Shown here: positions 50,211 to 58,298 of the stretch, one piece after another | Position numbering within the stretch: position 1 is the first letter of the stretch | Layout of the letters: every line of letters starts with the position of its first letter | Assembly: GCF_003234795.2 (NCBI RefSeq) | Contig: NZ_CP126268.1 | Span: 2,728,001 to 2,792,000 of the forward strand | Direction: 5' to 3' | Origin: Curtobacterium sp. MCLR17_032 | GTDB taxonomy: Bacteria > Actinomycetota > Actinomycetes > Actinomycetales > Microbacteriaceae | DNA length: 64,000 nt | Position numbers and translations under genes: made by a program | Notes under the pieces: generated by a model | Seen by the model: the letters and a program-made list of their open reading frames with translations, nothing else | What the model was told of the DNA's origin: nothing | Databases searched by the model: none

Positions 50211-50809
50211 CGGGCGCGGGTTCGGGCGCGGTGTCGGGCCCATCCGACCCGCTCGCGCTGGCCGCCTCGTGGCTGCTGGCGACCTGGTCGGGCGTCACCC
50301 CGACGATGACGCTCGCCACCATCGGCCTCGACGGCTACCCGTCGACCCGGACCGTCCTGCTGTCCGCGTTCGACGGGCAGCGGCTGCACTTCCACACCGA
50401 CACCCGCAGCCGGAAGGCAGCCGAACTGGCGGCCGTGCCCCGGGCCTCCGTCACGATCCACTGGCCGGACGCGGCCCGGCAGCTGACCGTCACCGGGGAC
50501 GTCGCCCCGGTCACCGACCAGGAGGCCCGGATCGCCTACGACGCGCGCTCCCGCTACCTGCAGGTGCTCGCCTGGATCAACGACACCGACCTGGCGGTCG
50601 CGCCCGAGGCGGACCGGCGGGTCCGGTGGGCGGCGTTCGAGCGGGAGCACGGTGACGCTCCGCTGTCGCCACCGCCGACCTGGGGCGGGTTCGCCCTGAC
50701 GCCGCTGCGGATGCTGTTCTGGAGTGGGGCGGCGGACGGGCCGAGCAACCGGCTGGCGTACGAGCGGGACGCCGGCGTGGGCTGGCGGAGCGAGGTGTGG
50801 CCAGGCTGA
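50207..50809 (+). CDS. Pyridoxamine-5'-phosphate-oxidase-family flavoprotein
   Basis: This 200-residue protein matches the PdxH-like split barrel: MTLATIGLDGYPSTRTVLL, FHTDTRSRKAAEL (FMN phosphate binding) and a C-terminal RLAYERD segment in place of PdxH's WRLHDR-type end. It is the last gene of the operon, coupled by a four-base overlap. Because PdxH itself is usually encoded alone, this paralogue may use FMN or F420 on a pathway intermediate. Function is inferred from family only. Confidence 0.8.
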   Translation: MTGAGSGAVSGPSDPLALAASWLLATWSGVTPTMTLATIGLDGYPSTRTVLLSAFDGQRLHFHTDTRSRKAAELAAVPRASVTIHWPDAARQLTVTGDVAPVTDQEARIAYDARSRYLQVLAWINDTDLAVAPEADRRVRWAAFEREHGDAPLSPPPTWGGFALTPLRMLFWSGAADGPSNRLAYERDAGVGWRSEVWPG

Positions 50810-50935
50810 ACCCGGGACCGGACCGCCGTGGCCTCGGGTCGCTCGGCCCCGGGCCGCTCGGCCTCGCGTGAGTGCCGCGTCAGTGACGCGTGAGCGGCGC
50901 GGGACACGATGATGTCCTCGACCGCAGGAGGAACC

Positions 50936-50986
50936 ATGTCCAGTCTCACCACCCTCAGCCTCGGCGGCGCGCAGGGGCTCCGATGA
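50936..50986 (+). CDS. 16-residue leader peptide overlapping the DUF1772 gene
   Basis: GGAGG four bases before an ATG opens a 16-codon frame (MSSLTTLSLGGAQGLR). Its TGA overlaps the ATG of the membrane-protein gene (ATGA). The downstream start has no ribosome site of its own, so translation is probably coupled through this short ORF. Confidence 0.5.
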   Translation: MSSLTTLSLGGAQGLR

Positions 50987-51438
50987 ACGTCCTGCTCGTC
51001 GTCCAACTCGTGCTCGTGGGCCTGCTCGCCGGTGAGGAGTTCGTCGTGCGATGGGGTGTCCAACCCGCGATGGCGACGCTGCCCGACGAGGTCCATCTCC
51101 GCACGCGGATCGCGTTGGTGAAGTCCCTCAAGGTCGTCGTCCCGATCCTGATGGTGCCGGCCGTCCTGGCGTCCGTCGCCGTCCTCGTGCTGAGCGGAGC
51201 CGACGACGGCCTCGGTTGGCGGATCGCCGCGATGGTGGCCCTGGTGGTGTTCGTCCTGGCGTCGTTCCTCGGCACCGTGCCGATCAACATCCGCGTGAAC
51301 GACTGGGATCCGGAACACCCGCCGGCCGACTGGAAGCGCGTCGTGCTGCGGTGGGAACGCATCGACGTCCTGCGATCCACAGCTGCCGGCGTCGCGTTCG
51401 TGCTCTTCGTCGTCGCGCTCGTGCAGCTGGTGGGCTGA
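50983..51438 (+). CDS. DUF1772-type membrane protein
   Basis: This 151-residue protein has four membrane helices. The segment VPINIRVNDWDPEHPPADW followed by WERIDVLRSTAAG matches the DUF1772/anthrone-oxygenase-like family. It lacks any strong ribosome site and appears to be reached by coupling from the 16-residue leader. It stands alone between the N-heterocycle operon and the tRNA gene. Function is unknown. Confidence 0.75.
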   Translation: MNVLLVVQLVLVGLLAGEEFVVRWGVQPAMATLPDEVHLRTRIALVKSLKVVVPILMVPAVLASVAVLVLSGADDGLGWRIAAMVALVVFVLASFLGTVPINIRVNDWDPEHPPADWKRVVLRWERIDVLRSTAAGVAFVLFVVALVQLVG

Positions 51439-51518
51439 AGCGAAGCACGTCCGCGGTCCGGGTCGACGGCCGACCGACGTGGCCCGTCGTCGCGTGGGAC
51501 ATCGGGGTGGAACGACGA

Positions 51519-51545
51519 AAGCCCCGGAGATGATCTCCGGGGCTT
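51519..51545 (-). terminator. Terminator of tRNA-Arg
   Basis: A perfect 12-bp stem (aagccccggaga and complement) with a 3-base loop lies 12 bp after the tRNA 3' end. On the minus strand it is followed by a gctttcgtcgtt tail. It may also stop the DUF1772 transcript from the other side. Confidence 0.8.
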
Positions 51546-51556
51546 CCGCCATGCTG

Positions 51557-51629
51557 TGCGCTCGAAGGGACTCGAACCCCCAACCTTCTGATCCGTAGTC
51601 AGATGCTCTATCCATTGAGCTACGAGCGC
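51557..51629 (-). tRNA. tRNA-Arg (anticodon ACG)
   Basis: The minus strand folds as a 73-base tRNA. The acceptor is GCGCTCG with CGAGCGC plus discriminator A. The D arm is GCTC...GAGC, the anticodon arm is TCTGA-CTACGGA-TCAGA with anticodon ACG, and the T loop is TTCGAGT. CCA is not encoded. Confidence 0.97.
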
Positions 51630-51737
51630 AGTGGCCCTTGCGAGCCGTGGAAGACTCTACAACAGCTCCCCGCGCAGCGCCAATCGAGCGCCCCAGCGTG
51701 CCGTGCTCGGCGTGTCGTCGAGCACGGCACGCGGTGC

Positions 51738-52523
51738 TCAGGCGACCGTCGGCTCCTGGTCGAACACCTCGGCGAGGAACACCTGCAGCGCCTGCCACGA
51801 GCGACGGTCGGCTCGCTCCTGGTACTGCGCGCCGTGGTCCGGTGCGTCGGTGCCCGGGACGGCGAAGGCGTGCATGGCGTCCGCGTAGGTGACGACCTGC
51901 CAGTCGACGTGCGACACCCCACGCATCTCGTCCTGCCACGCGTGCACGGCCTCGTCCGGCACGACCGGGTCGGCGCCGCCGGTGAGGACCAGGAGCTTCG
52001 CGCGGATCTGGTCCGCGTCCGAGGGGTCGTGCGCGATGAGGCCACCGTGGAACGAGACCGCTCCGACCAGGTCGGCACCGGTGCGGGCGAGCTCGAGCGC
52101 ACCCGAGCCGCCGAAGCAGTAGCCCATCACGACGACCTTCGACGCGTCGACGTCGGGGTCGGCGAGCAGGCGGTCGAGTCCGGCGCGCAGGCGGGTGCGG
52201 AAGAGGGCGTTGTCGCCGTAGAAGCGACCGGCCACCTCGGCTGCGGTGTCGTCACCCGGGCGGATGCCAGCACCGTAGACGTCGGCGCCGAAGGCCACGT
52301 AGCCCAGGCGCGCGAGCATCGTCACGCGTGCCTCGACGTGCTCGTTCACCCCGTGCCAGTCGTGGATGACGAGGACGGCGGGGCGCGGACCGGCGACGGC
52401 TGCGTCCTTCGCCAGGACCCCTTCGAGGTCGGTGCCCTCGGAGTCGTAGTGGACGGTCTCGACACGGATGTCGGCACCGGCGGGTTCGGGAACGGTCTGC
52501 AGGACGTCGTCTGTGGTGGTCAC
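51738..52523 (-). CDS. Dienelactone hydrolase family protein
   Basis: This 261-residue alpha/beta hydrolase has the DLH nucleophile Cys in VVMGYCFGGSG, the Asp in LTGGADPVVP and the His in ADAMHAFAVPG. Early motif LVIHDWHGVNEH also fits. Family members hydrolyse dienelactones or other small esters. I use the GTG at 52523, which has GGAG close upstream and TAGCGT eight bases before it; the longer frame from 52559 lacks support. It lies downstream of the G6PDH gene on the same strand, but hairpin repeats separate them. Confidence 0.88.
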   Translation of the reverse strand: MTTTDDVLQTVPEPAGADIRVETVHYDSEGTDLEGVLAKDAAVAGPRPAVLVIHDWHGVNEHVEARVTMLARLGYVAFGADVYGAGIRPGDDTAAEVAGRFYGDNALFRTRLRAGLDRLLADPDVDASKVVVMGYCFGGSGALELARTGADLVGAVSFHGGLIAHDPSDADQIRAKLLVLTGGADPVVPDEAVHAWQDEMRGVSHVDWQVVTYADAMHAFAVPGTDAPDHGAQYQERADRRSWQALQVFLAEVFDQEPTVA

Positions 52524-52554
52524 ATCTCCGAACGCTACGCCTGCGCCGCTACGG

Positions 52555-52607
52555 GACACCGCGACGAGGCGGTGTCACGAGACACCGCGACGAGACACCG
52601 CGACGAG
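52555..52607. repeat. Three copies of gacaccgcgacgag
   Basis: Copies start at 52555, 52581 and 52594. The first forms a perfect 8-bp hairpin with gcggtgtc at 52569-52576. It may terminate the G6PDH mRNA. Confidence 0.65.
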
Positions 52608-52613
52608 GCAGCG

Positions 52614-54035
52614 TCACGAGTCGACGTTGTCCCAGTCCTCCGGCCCACCCGACCCGGCCGCGTACTCGTCGAGCGGGGCCTCGCCGGAACGCCAGAGCTG
52701 CAGGAACGGCTCGACGACCTTCCACCCCTGCACGGCGCTGTCGCCACGGACGGACAGGGTCGCGTCGCCCTCGAGCACCCCGGCGAGCACCTCACCGTAG
52801 GCACTGAGCCGGCCGGGGTTGAACGTCACCTCGAGCGCCGTGTGGTCGATCGTGTACGGGTCGCCCGGGCCGTTGACGTTGAGCTCGAGCTGCATCTCGT
52901 CCGGTGCGATCCAGATGCACAGACGGTCCGGCTTGTGCGCCCCGGTCAGGCCGTCGGGCACGTGCGGCGAGTCCTTGAACGTGATGAGGATCTCGCGGCG
53001 CTGCTTGCCGAGCGCCTTGCCGGAGCGCAGGGTGAACGGCACGCCGGCCCAGCGCCAGTTGGCGACCTCGAGCTTCAGCTGCGCCAGGGTCTCGGTGCCG
53101 AGCGACGGGTCCACCCCGTCCTCGTCGACGTACGACGGCATCGAGCGGTCCCCCACCGTGCCGGCCGTGTAGCGGGCGCGCTTGCCCGCCGTCAGCGGGT
53201 CCCCGCCCCACGGGCGGACGGCACGGAGGACGAGCTCCTTCTGGGTCCGCAGGTCCTCGGCGTCGATCGACGCGGGCGCCTCCATGGCGACGACCGCCAT
53301 CACCTGCAGCAGGTGGCTCTGGATCATGTCGACCAGGGCGCCGGCCTTGTCGTAGTAGCGGGCACGTCCCTCCAGTCCGAGGGTCTCGTCGTAGACGATG
53401 TCGACGCGCTCGACGTGCTGGGAGGACAGCAGGGGTTCGATGATGCGGTTCGCGAAGCGCAGGCCGAGCAGGTTGAGCACCGTGGAGCGTCCGAGGAAGT
53501 GGTCGACGCGGTGGATGCGCGACTCCGGCAGGAACGAGTGCAGCAGGTCGTTGAGGTGCTCAGCGCTCGCGGCGTCGGTGCCGAACGGCTTCTCGAGGGC
53601 CAGGCGCGTGTGCGCGGGGAGGTCCGTCTTCGCCAGCTGCTCGCAGCTCTTCTCGGTCACCGCGGGCGGCAGGGCGAAGTAGATGGCCGGGTCGAAGTGG
53701 CAGTCGCCGAGCAACGTCTTCAGGTCGTCCGGGGACGTGACGTCGGCCTTGCGGTACGACGATCCGTCGACCACGGCCTGGAGGCGCGGGGACAGCGCCG
53801 TCTCGCCGGTTGCGCCCTCGTCCTCCTCGTTCTTCGACGCCTGTGCGTTCTCGAACGCCTCGTGCACGAGCTGCTTCCAGTCGGCGTCCGAGAGGTCCTC
53901 GACACCGGCGCCGACGAGCTGGATCTCCCAGTCCTCCTTGACGTCGAGGAGCGTCGCGAGGCCGGGCAGCAACAGCCGCTTGGACAGGTCGCCGCTGGCT
54001 CCGAGGATGAGCAGTGTGGTCTGGAGGCTCGCCAT
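52614..54035 (-). CDS. zwf: Glucose-6-phosphate dehydrogenase, divergent
   Basis: This 473-residue enzyme oxidises glucose 6-phosphate to phosphogluconolactone with NAD(P). The nucleotide loop is GASGDLSKRLLLPGL. The substrate site reads RIHRVDHFLGRSTVLN, where most G6PDHs have DHYLGKE; the conserved Lys is Arg. Length is about 30-40 residues shorter than usual, and no opcA, pgl or transaldolase gene is adjacent. It may be a second, specialised paralogue. TACGGT lies seven bases before the ATG, so the mRNA is probably leaderless. Confidence 0.85.
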   Translation of the reverse strand: MASLQTTLLILGASGDLSKRLLLPGLATLLDVKEDWEIQLVGAGVEDLSDADWKQLVHEAFENAQASKNEEDEGATGETALSPRLQAVVDGSSYRKADVTSPDDLKTLLGDCHFDPAIYFALPPAVTEKSCEQLAKTDLPAHTRLALEKPFGTDAASAEHLNDLLHSFLPESRIHRVDHFLGRSTVLNLLGLRFANRIIEPLLSSQHVERVDIVYDETLGLEGRARYYDKAGALVDMIQSHLLQVMAVVAMEAPASIDAEDLRTQKELVLRAVRPWGGDPLTAGKRARYTAGTVGDRSMPSYVDEDGVDPSLGTETLAQLKLEVANWRWAGVPFTLRSGKALGKQRREILITFKDSPHVPDGLTGAHKPDRLCIWIAPDEMQLELNVNGPGDPYTIDHTALEVTFNPGRLSAYGEVLAGVLEGDATLSVRGDSAVQGWKVVEPFLQLWRSGEAPLDEYAAGSGGPEDWDNVDS

Positions 54036-54096
54036 GCCCCAGACCGTACTCACCGGATCCCGAACGGGGCCGGTCCTCGGCGCTACGGTGGTGGCG

Positions 54097-54122
54097 GTGT
54101 CGACGCGCGGGAGCGTCGACAC
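54097..54122 (+). promoter_or_regulatory. Palindrome at the start of the oxidoreductase mRNA
   Basis: gtgtcgacgc and gcgtcgacac flank six bases. TACGGT (54084-54089) is seven bases upstream, so the palindrome lies in the first transcribed bases and may be an operator or leader hairpin. Confidence 0.5.
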
Positions 54123-54138
54123 GGCGCGAGGGAGCACC

Positions 54139-55356
54139 ATGACGACAGAGGGCAACGTCCACGCACCCGGTGTGGGGCAGCAGCTGGCCGGTCCACCACG
54201 GGCGACGACACCGCGGGGTGCACGACTCCGCGTCGCCGTCGTCGGCACGGGCATGATCGCCGCCGTGCACGTCCGGGCTGCGCGGGCCGCCGGTGCCGAC
54301 GTGGTGGGGGTCCTCGGCCGGAACCGGGAGCGCTCCGAGCAGGTCGCCGAGCAGCTGGGCCTCGAGCACGGGTACGCCGACCTGGACGCGGTGCTCGCCG
54401 ACCGCCCGGACGTCGTGCACATCTGCACGCCCAACGACCAGCACCACCCGCAGGCCCTCGCGGTGATCCACGCCGGCATCAACGTCGTGTGCGAGAAGCC
54501 CCTCGCGGTGTCCGCGGAGCAGGCCGACGAGCTCGAACGGGCCGCCGCCGAGGCCGGTGTCGTCGCGACCGTGCCCTTCGTCTACCGGTACCACCCGATG
54601 GTCCGCGAGATCCGCTCCCGCATCGCCGACGGGCAGCTCGGCCGGGTGCTCGCCGTGCACGGCCACTACCTGCAGGACTGGATGCTCGACTCCGACGCGT
54701 CCTCGTGGCGGGTCGACTCCGGCGCGGGCGGGCAGTCGCGGGCCTTCGCGGACATCGGCTCGCACTGGTGCGACCTGGTCGAGTTCGTCACCGGCGAGCA
54801 GTTCGACTCGGTCAGCGCCGTCACCGACATCGTGTACCCGACCCGTCCGGCAGCGTCGGGCCCCTCGTTCTCCGGCACCCCCGACCCGGACCCGATCGCC
54901 GACGCCGGCGAGCGCGCCGAGGTCACCACCGAGGACACCGCGGTCGCGACCTTCCGCACCGGCAGCGGCCGGATCGGCAACGTCGTCATCTCGCAGGTCT
55001 CCGCCGGCCGGAAGAACCGCCTGTGGTTCGAGGTGGACGGCATGCTCGGCTCCGCGGCCTTCGACCAGGAGCAGCCGGAGTCCGCCTGGTTCGGCAACGA
55101 GACCGGAGCGCAGATCGTCGTCCGCGACCCGTCCCAGGGTTCCCCCGACCAACGGCGTCTGGCGGTCGTGCCGTCCGGTCATCCGCAGGGCTACGTCGAC
55201 GCGTTCGCCGCGTTCGTCGCCGACACCTACACGGCCGTCACGACCGGCAGCGCGCCGGAGGGTCTGCCGACCTTCGCGGACGGCGCCCGGTCGGCACGCA
55301 TCATCGACAGCGTGGTCGCCAGTGCCGGCGACCGCGCCTGGAGGGAGATCCGATGA
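54139..55356 (+). CDS. Gfo/Idh/MocA-family oxidoreductase
   Basis: This 405-residue NAD(P)-dependent sugar or inositol dehydrogenase has a Rossmann start VAVVGTGMIAAVHVRAA, the family motif VVCEKPLAVS and the helix DIGSHWCDLVEF near residue 200. The ATG at 54139 has GGGAG upstream. An in-frame GTG at 54097, seven bases after TACGGT, could give a leaderless form 14 residues longer. Its stop overlaps the isomerase gene start, so the two probably act on one sugar or inositol. Confidence 0.92.
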   Translation: MTTEGNVHAPGVGQQLAGPPRATTPRGARLRVAVVGTGMIAAVHVRAARAAGADVVGVLGRNRERSEQVAEQLGLEHGYADLDAVLADRPDVVHICTPNDQHHPQALAVIHAGINVVCEKPLAVSAEQADELERAAAEAGVVATVPFVYRYHPMVREIRSRIADGQLGRVLAVHGHYLQDWMLDSDASSWRVDSGAGGQSRAFADIGSHWCDLVEFVTGEQFDSVSAVTDIVYPTRPAASGPSFSGTPDPDPIADAGERAEVTTEDTAVATFRTGSGRIGNVVISQVSAGRKNRLWFEVDGMLGSAAFDQEQPESAWFGNETGAQIVVRDPSQGSPDQRRLAVVPSGHPQGYVDAFAAFVADTYTAVTTGSAPEGLPTFADGARSARIIDSVVASAGDRAWREIR

Positions 55357-56276
55357 AGCTCGGCATGTTGACGGCCTGTCTGCCGGGGTGGGACCTCGGC
55401 CGCATCGCGGACTTCGCGAGCGGTCAGGGCTACGAGCGGCTCGAGGTCGCCGTCTGGCCCGGCACCGGTGGCCGCGACTTCGAGGCGGCGCACCTGCCCG
55501 TGGCGACCCTCACCGACGAGGACGTCCAGGCGACGCGGGAGCTGCTCGACCGCACCGGGCTCGAGATCTCCGCGCTGGCGTACTACGAGAACAACCTGCA
55601 CCAGGACCCAACCCGCCGGAACGAGGTCCACACGCACCTCAAGCACGCGGTCGACGCCGCGCAGCGCCTCGGGGTCCCCTACGTCGGCACGTTCATCGGC
55701 CGCGACAACACCAAGAGCGTCCGCGAGAACATGGTCGAGGGCGACCGGGTCCTGCCCGAGCTGCTCGACTACGCCGGCGAGCGCGGGGTCCGCCTGATCA
55801 TCGAGAACTGCGTGATGGAGGGGTGGCACCCGGACGGGTACCCGGGCAACATCGCGTACTCGCCGGAGCTCTGGGAGTGGGTCACCGGGCTCGGCTTCGG
55901 CCTGAACTGGGACCCGTCGCACCTGACGTGGATCGGCATCGACCCGGTCGAGACGATCCTGCCGTTCGCCGAGCACATCGTGCACGCGCAAGCGAAGGAC
56001 CTCGAGCTGTTCCCGGAGCAGCGCAACCGGTACGGCTTCTTCGGCAAGGTCGACAAGGGCGACGACCCGTGGGACATGGGCTGGTGGCGGTTCCGCGTGC
56101 CCGGACGCGGGGTGGTCGACTGGCCGCACGTGGTCGACCGGCTGTACGAGGCCGGCTTCGACGGCACGCTGAGCGTCGAGCACGAGGACCCGCTCTGGGG
56201 CGGGGAGGACGACAAGGTGCTGGAGGGCCTCCGCATCGCGCACCGGACGCTCCGGCCACTCATCGCGGTCGAGTGA
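55353..56276 (+). CDS. Sugar phosphate isomerase/epimerase (TIM barrel)
   Basis: This 307-residue protein belongs to the xylose-isomerase-like AP_endonuc_2 group. Metal-site segments are visible: LIIENCVMEG (Glu), LNWDPSHLTW (Asp and His), HAQAKDLELF (His) and LSVEHEDPLW (Glu). It is encoded with a Gfo/Idh/MocA dehydrogenase by a four-base overlap, a pairing common in inositol and ketosugar pathways. The exact sugar cannot be named. Confidence 0.9.
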   Translation: MKLGMLTACLPGWDLGRIADFASGQGYERLEVAVWPGTGGRDFEAAHLPVATLTDEDVQATRELLDRTGLEISALAYYENNLHQDPTRRNEVHTHLKHAVDAAQRLGVPYVGTFIGRDNTKSVRENMVEGDRVLPELLDYAGERGVRLIIENCVMEGWHPDGYPGNIAYSPELWEWVTGLGFGLNWDPSHLTWIGIDPVETILPFAEHIVHAQAKDLELFPEQRNRYGFFGKVDKGDDPWDMGWWRFRVPGRGVVDWPHVVDRLYEAGFDGTLSVEHEDPLWGGEDDKVLEGLRIAHRTLRPLIAVE

Positions 56277-56331
56277 GTCCGGACCCCGCGGTGCTGGGAA
56301 TCCTGAGGAGGCTCCGGAGCACCCTGGAGGC

Positions 56332-58146
56332 ATGAGCCAGAACGTCAGCGAATTCGTCCTCGACCGCATCAAGGCATGGGGCGTCACGCGCGTCTACGGC
56401 TACCCGGGTGACGGCATCGGCGAGTTCGACGGCGCCCTCGGCAAGGCCGACCGTGCCGGCGAGGGCGTCGAGTACATCCGCCCGACGCACGAGGAGATCG
56501 CGGCGCTGATGGCGACCGCGCACGCGAAGTTCACCGGCGAGGTCGGCGTCTGCATCGCCACGTCGAGCCCCGGCGCCTTCCACATGCTCAACGGGCTCTA
56601 CGACGCGCAGATGGACAACCAGCCGGTCGTCGCGATCGTCGGGCAGCAGGGTCTGGCAGCCGTCGGCACGTTCACGCAGCAGGAGTCGAACCTGGAGCGG
56701 GTCTTCGCCGACGTCGCCTGCTACGTGCAGACCATCACGACGCCGGACGCCGCCGGGGTCGTCCTCGACACGGCGTTCCGCACCGCGATGCTCCGGAAGC
56801 AGCCGGCGGTGGTCGTCCTCCCCCACGACGTGCAGGCCATGCCCTGGTCCGAGCCCGGCGCGGAGCACTGGGTCTCCCGCTCGAGCGACGTCCCGGCCTC
56901 GACCCGGATCACGCCGCCGGCCGAGGACATCCGCAAGATGGCGGACATCATCAACGCCGGCGAGAAGGTCACCTTCCTGGTCGGCGCCGGAGCACGCGGT
57001 GCCACCGACCAGGTGCTCGCAGCGGCGGGGAAGGCCGGCGCCGGGATCATCACCGCGCTGCGCGGCAAGGACGTCGTGCCCTCGGACGTGCCGTTCCACA
57101 CGCAGCAGGTCGGGCTGCTCGGGTCGCGCCCGAGCCTGACCCAGATCAAGGAGTGCGACACGATCGTGCTCCTGGGCACGAACTACCCGTACGGCGAGTA
57201 CCTGCCGAAGGTCGGGCAGGCCCGCGGCATCCAGGTCGACATCAAGCCCGAGCAGCTGGGCCTGCGGTACCCGAACGAACTCAACATGTGGGGTGACGTC
57301 GGTGCCACACTCGACGCCCTGCTGCCGCTGCTCGAGCAGAAGGACGACCTCGGCTGGCAGGAGAAGCTCGCTGACGAGATGCGCGAGTGGGAGGCCGAGA
57401 TGGGCCGCCAGGCGGAGGTCGCGTACAGCGACGGGGTCAACCCGCGCCGGGTCGTCCGCGCGGTGAACGACCGGCTGCCCGCGGGCGTCACCGTCACTTG
57501 CGACGCCGGCACCACGGCGGACTGGTACGGCCACCACATCCGGCTGCGCCGCGGCATGCACGGCGACATGTCCGGCCGGCTGGCGACGATGCTCGCGGCG
57601 ATGCCGTACGCCGTCACCGCCAAGTTCGCGTTCCCGGACCGCCCGGCGGTGTGCACGATCGGCGACGGCGCCTTCCAGATGCTCGGCATGAACGAGCTCA
57701 TCACCGTGAAGAAGTACATGGACCGCTGGCAGGACAAGCAGCTGGTCATCGTCGTCATGCACAACGACGACCTGGGACAGGTCTCGTGGGAGATGCGCAC
57801 CGAGGACGGCAACCCGATGTGGCGCGGCTCGCAGGACGTCGAGACGATGGACTACGCCGGGTACGCCGAACTGCTCGGCTTCCAGGGCATCGCGGTGCAC
57901 AGCGACGACGAGGTGGACGCCGCCGTCGAGCGTGCCTTCGCGCACCAGGGCGTCACGCTCATCGACGCCTACGTCAGCCGGAGCGTCCCGCCGCTGCCGC
58001 CGCACATCACCGCCGAGTACGCGATGAACACCGCGAAGAGCCTGCTCAAGGGCGACCCGGTGGAGTTCGACGTCGTGAAGGACTCCGCGAAGGCGATGGC
58101 CGCCGAGGTCGTCGAGCGGGCGAAGGGTGCGTTCGGCCGCGACTGA
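56332..58146 (+). CDS. Thiamine-pyrophosphate enzyme, pyruvate-oxidase-like
   Basis: This 604-residue enzyme has the three-domain TPP fold. The catalytic Glu is in RPTHEEIAALMATA. The central FAD/ADP-type domain spans about residues 195-330. The TPP motif is GDGAFQMLGMNELI ending about 30 residues later in VMHNDDLG. It resembles PoxB-type pyruvate oxidases and acetolactate-synthase-like enzymes more than glyoxylate carboligase. It is probably monocistronic; GGAGG lies two to three bases before the ATG, which is unusually close. The substrate is inferred to be pyruvate. Confidence 0.88.
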   Translation: MSQNVSEFVLDRIKAWGVTRVYGYPGDGIGEFDGALGKADRAGEGVEYIRPTHEEIAALMATAHAKFTGEVGVCIATSSPGAFHMLNGLYDAQMDNQPVVAIVGQQGLAAVGTFTQQESNLERVFADVACYVQTITTPDAAGVVLDTAFRTAMLRKQPAVVVLPHDVQAMPWSEPGAEHWVSRSSDVPASTRITPPAEDIRKMADIINAGEKVTFLVGAGARGATDQVLAAAGKAGAGIITALRGKDVVPSDVPFHTQQVGLLGSRPSLTQIKECDTIVLLGTNYPYGEYLPKVGQARGIQVDIKPEQLGLRYPNELNMWGDVGATLDALLPLLEQKDDLGWQEKLADEMREWEAEMGRQAEVAYSDGVNPRRVVRAVNDRLPAGVTVTCDAGTTADWYGHHIRLRRGMHGDMSGRLATMLAAMPYAVTAKFAFPDRPAVCTIGDGAFQMLGMNELITVKKYMDRWQDKQLVIVVMHNDDLGQVSWEMRTEDGNPMWRGSQDVETMDYAGYAELLGFQGIAVHSDDEVDAAVERAFAHQGVTLIDAYVSRSVPPLPPHITAEYAMNTAKSLLKGDPVEFDVVKDSAKAMAAEVVERAKGAFGRD

Positions 58147-58298
58147 CCGGCCCCGTGGGGCGGCGGTGTCACGGCCAGTTGAACATCATGTGACGCCGTC
58201 GCCCGGACTCTGGCGTGTCGCCTGTACATCCTCGTAGGTTCGGCAGGTCGCGTCCCCCGTCCGGGGGCGGAACCACCACACCAGGAGTCCTCACACCG

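Noticed and set aside
48007..50809. Mycofactocin gene cluster
   Set aside because: A creatininase-family protein and FAD oxidase are present, but no MftA peptide, MftC radical-SAM or MftF glycosyltransferase gene is seen.
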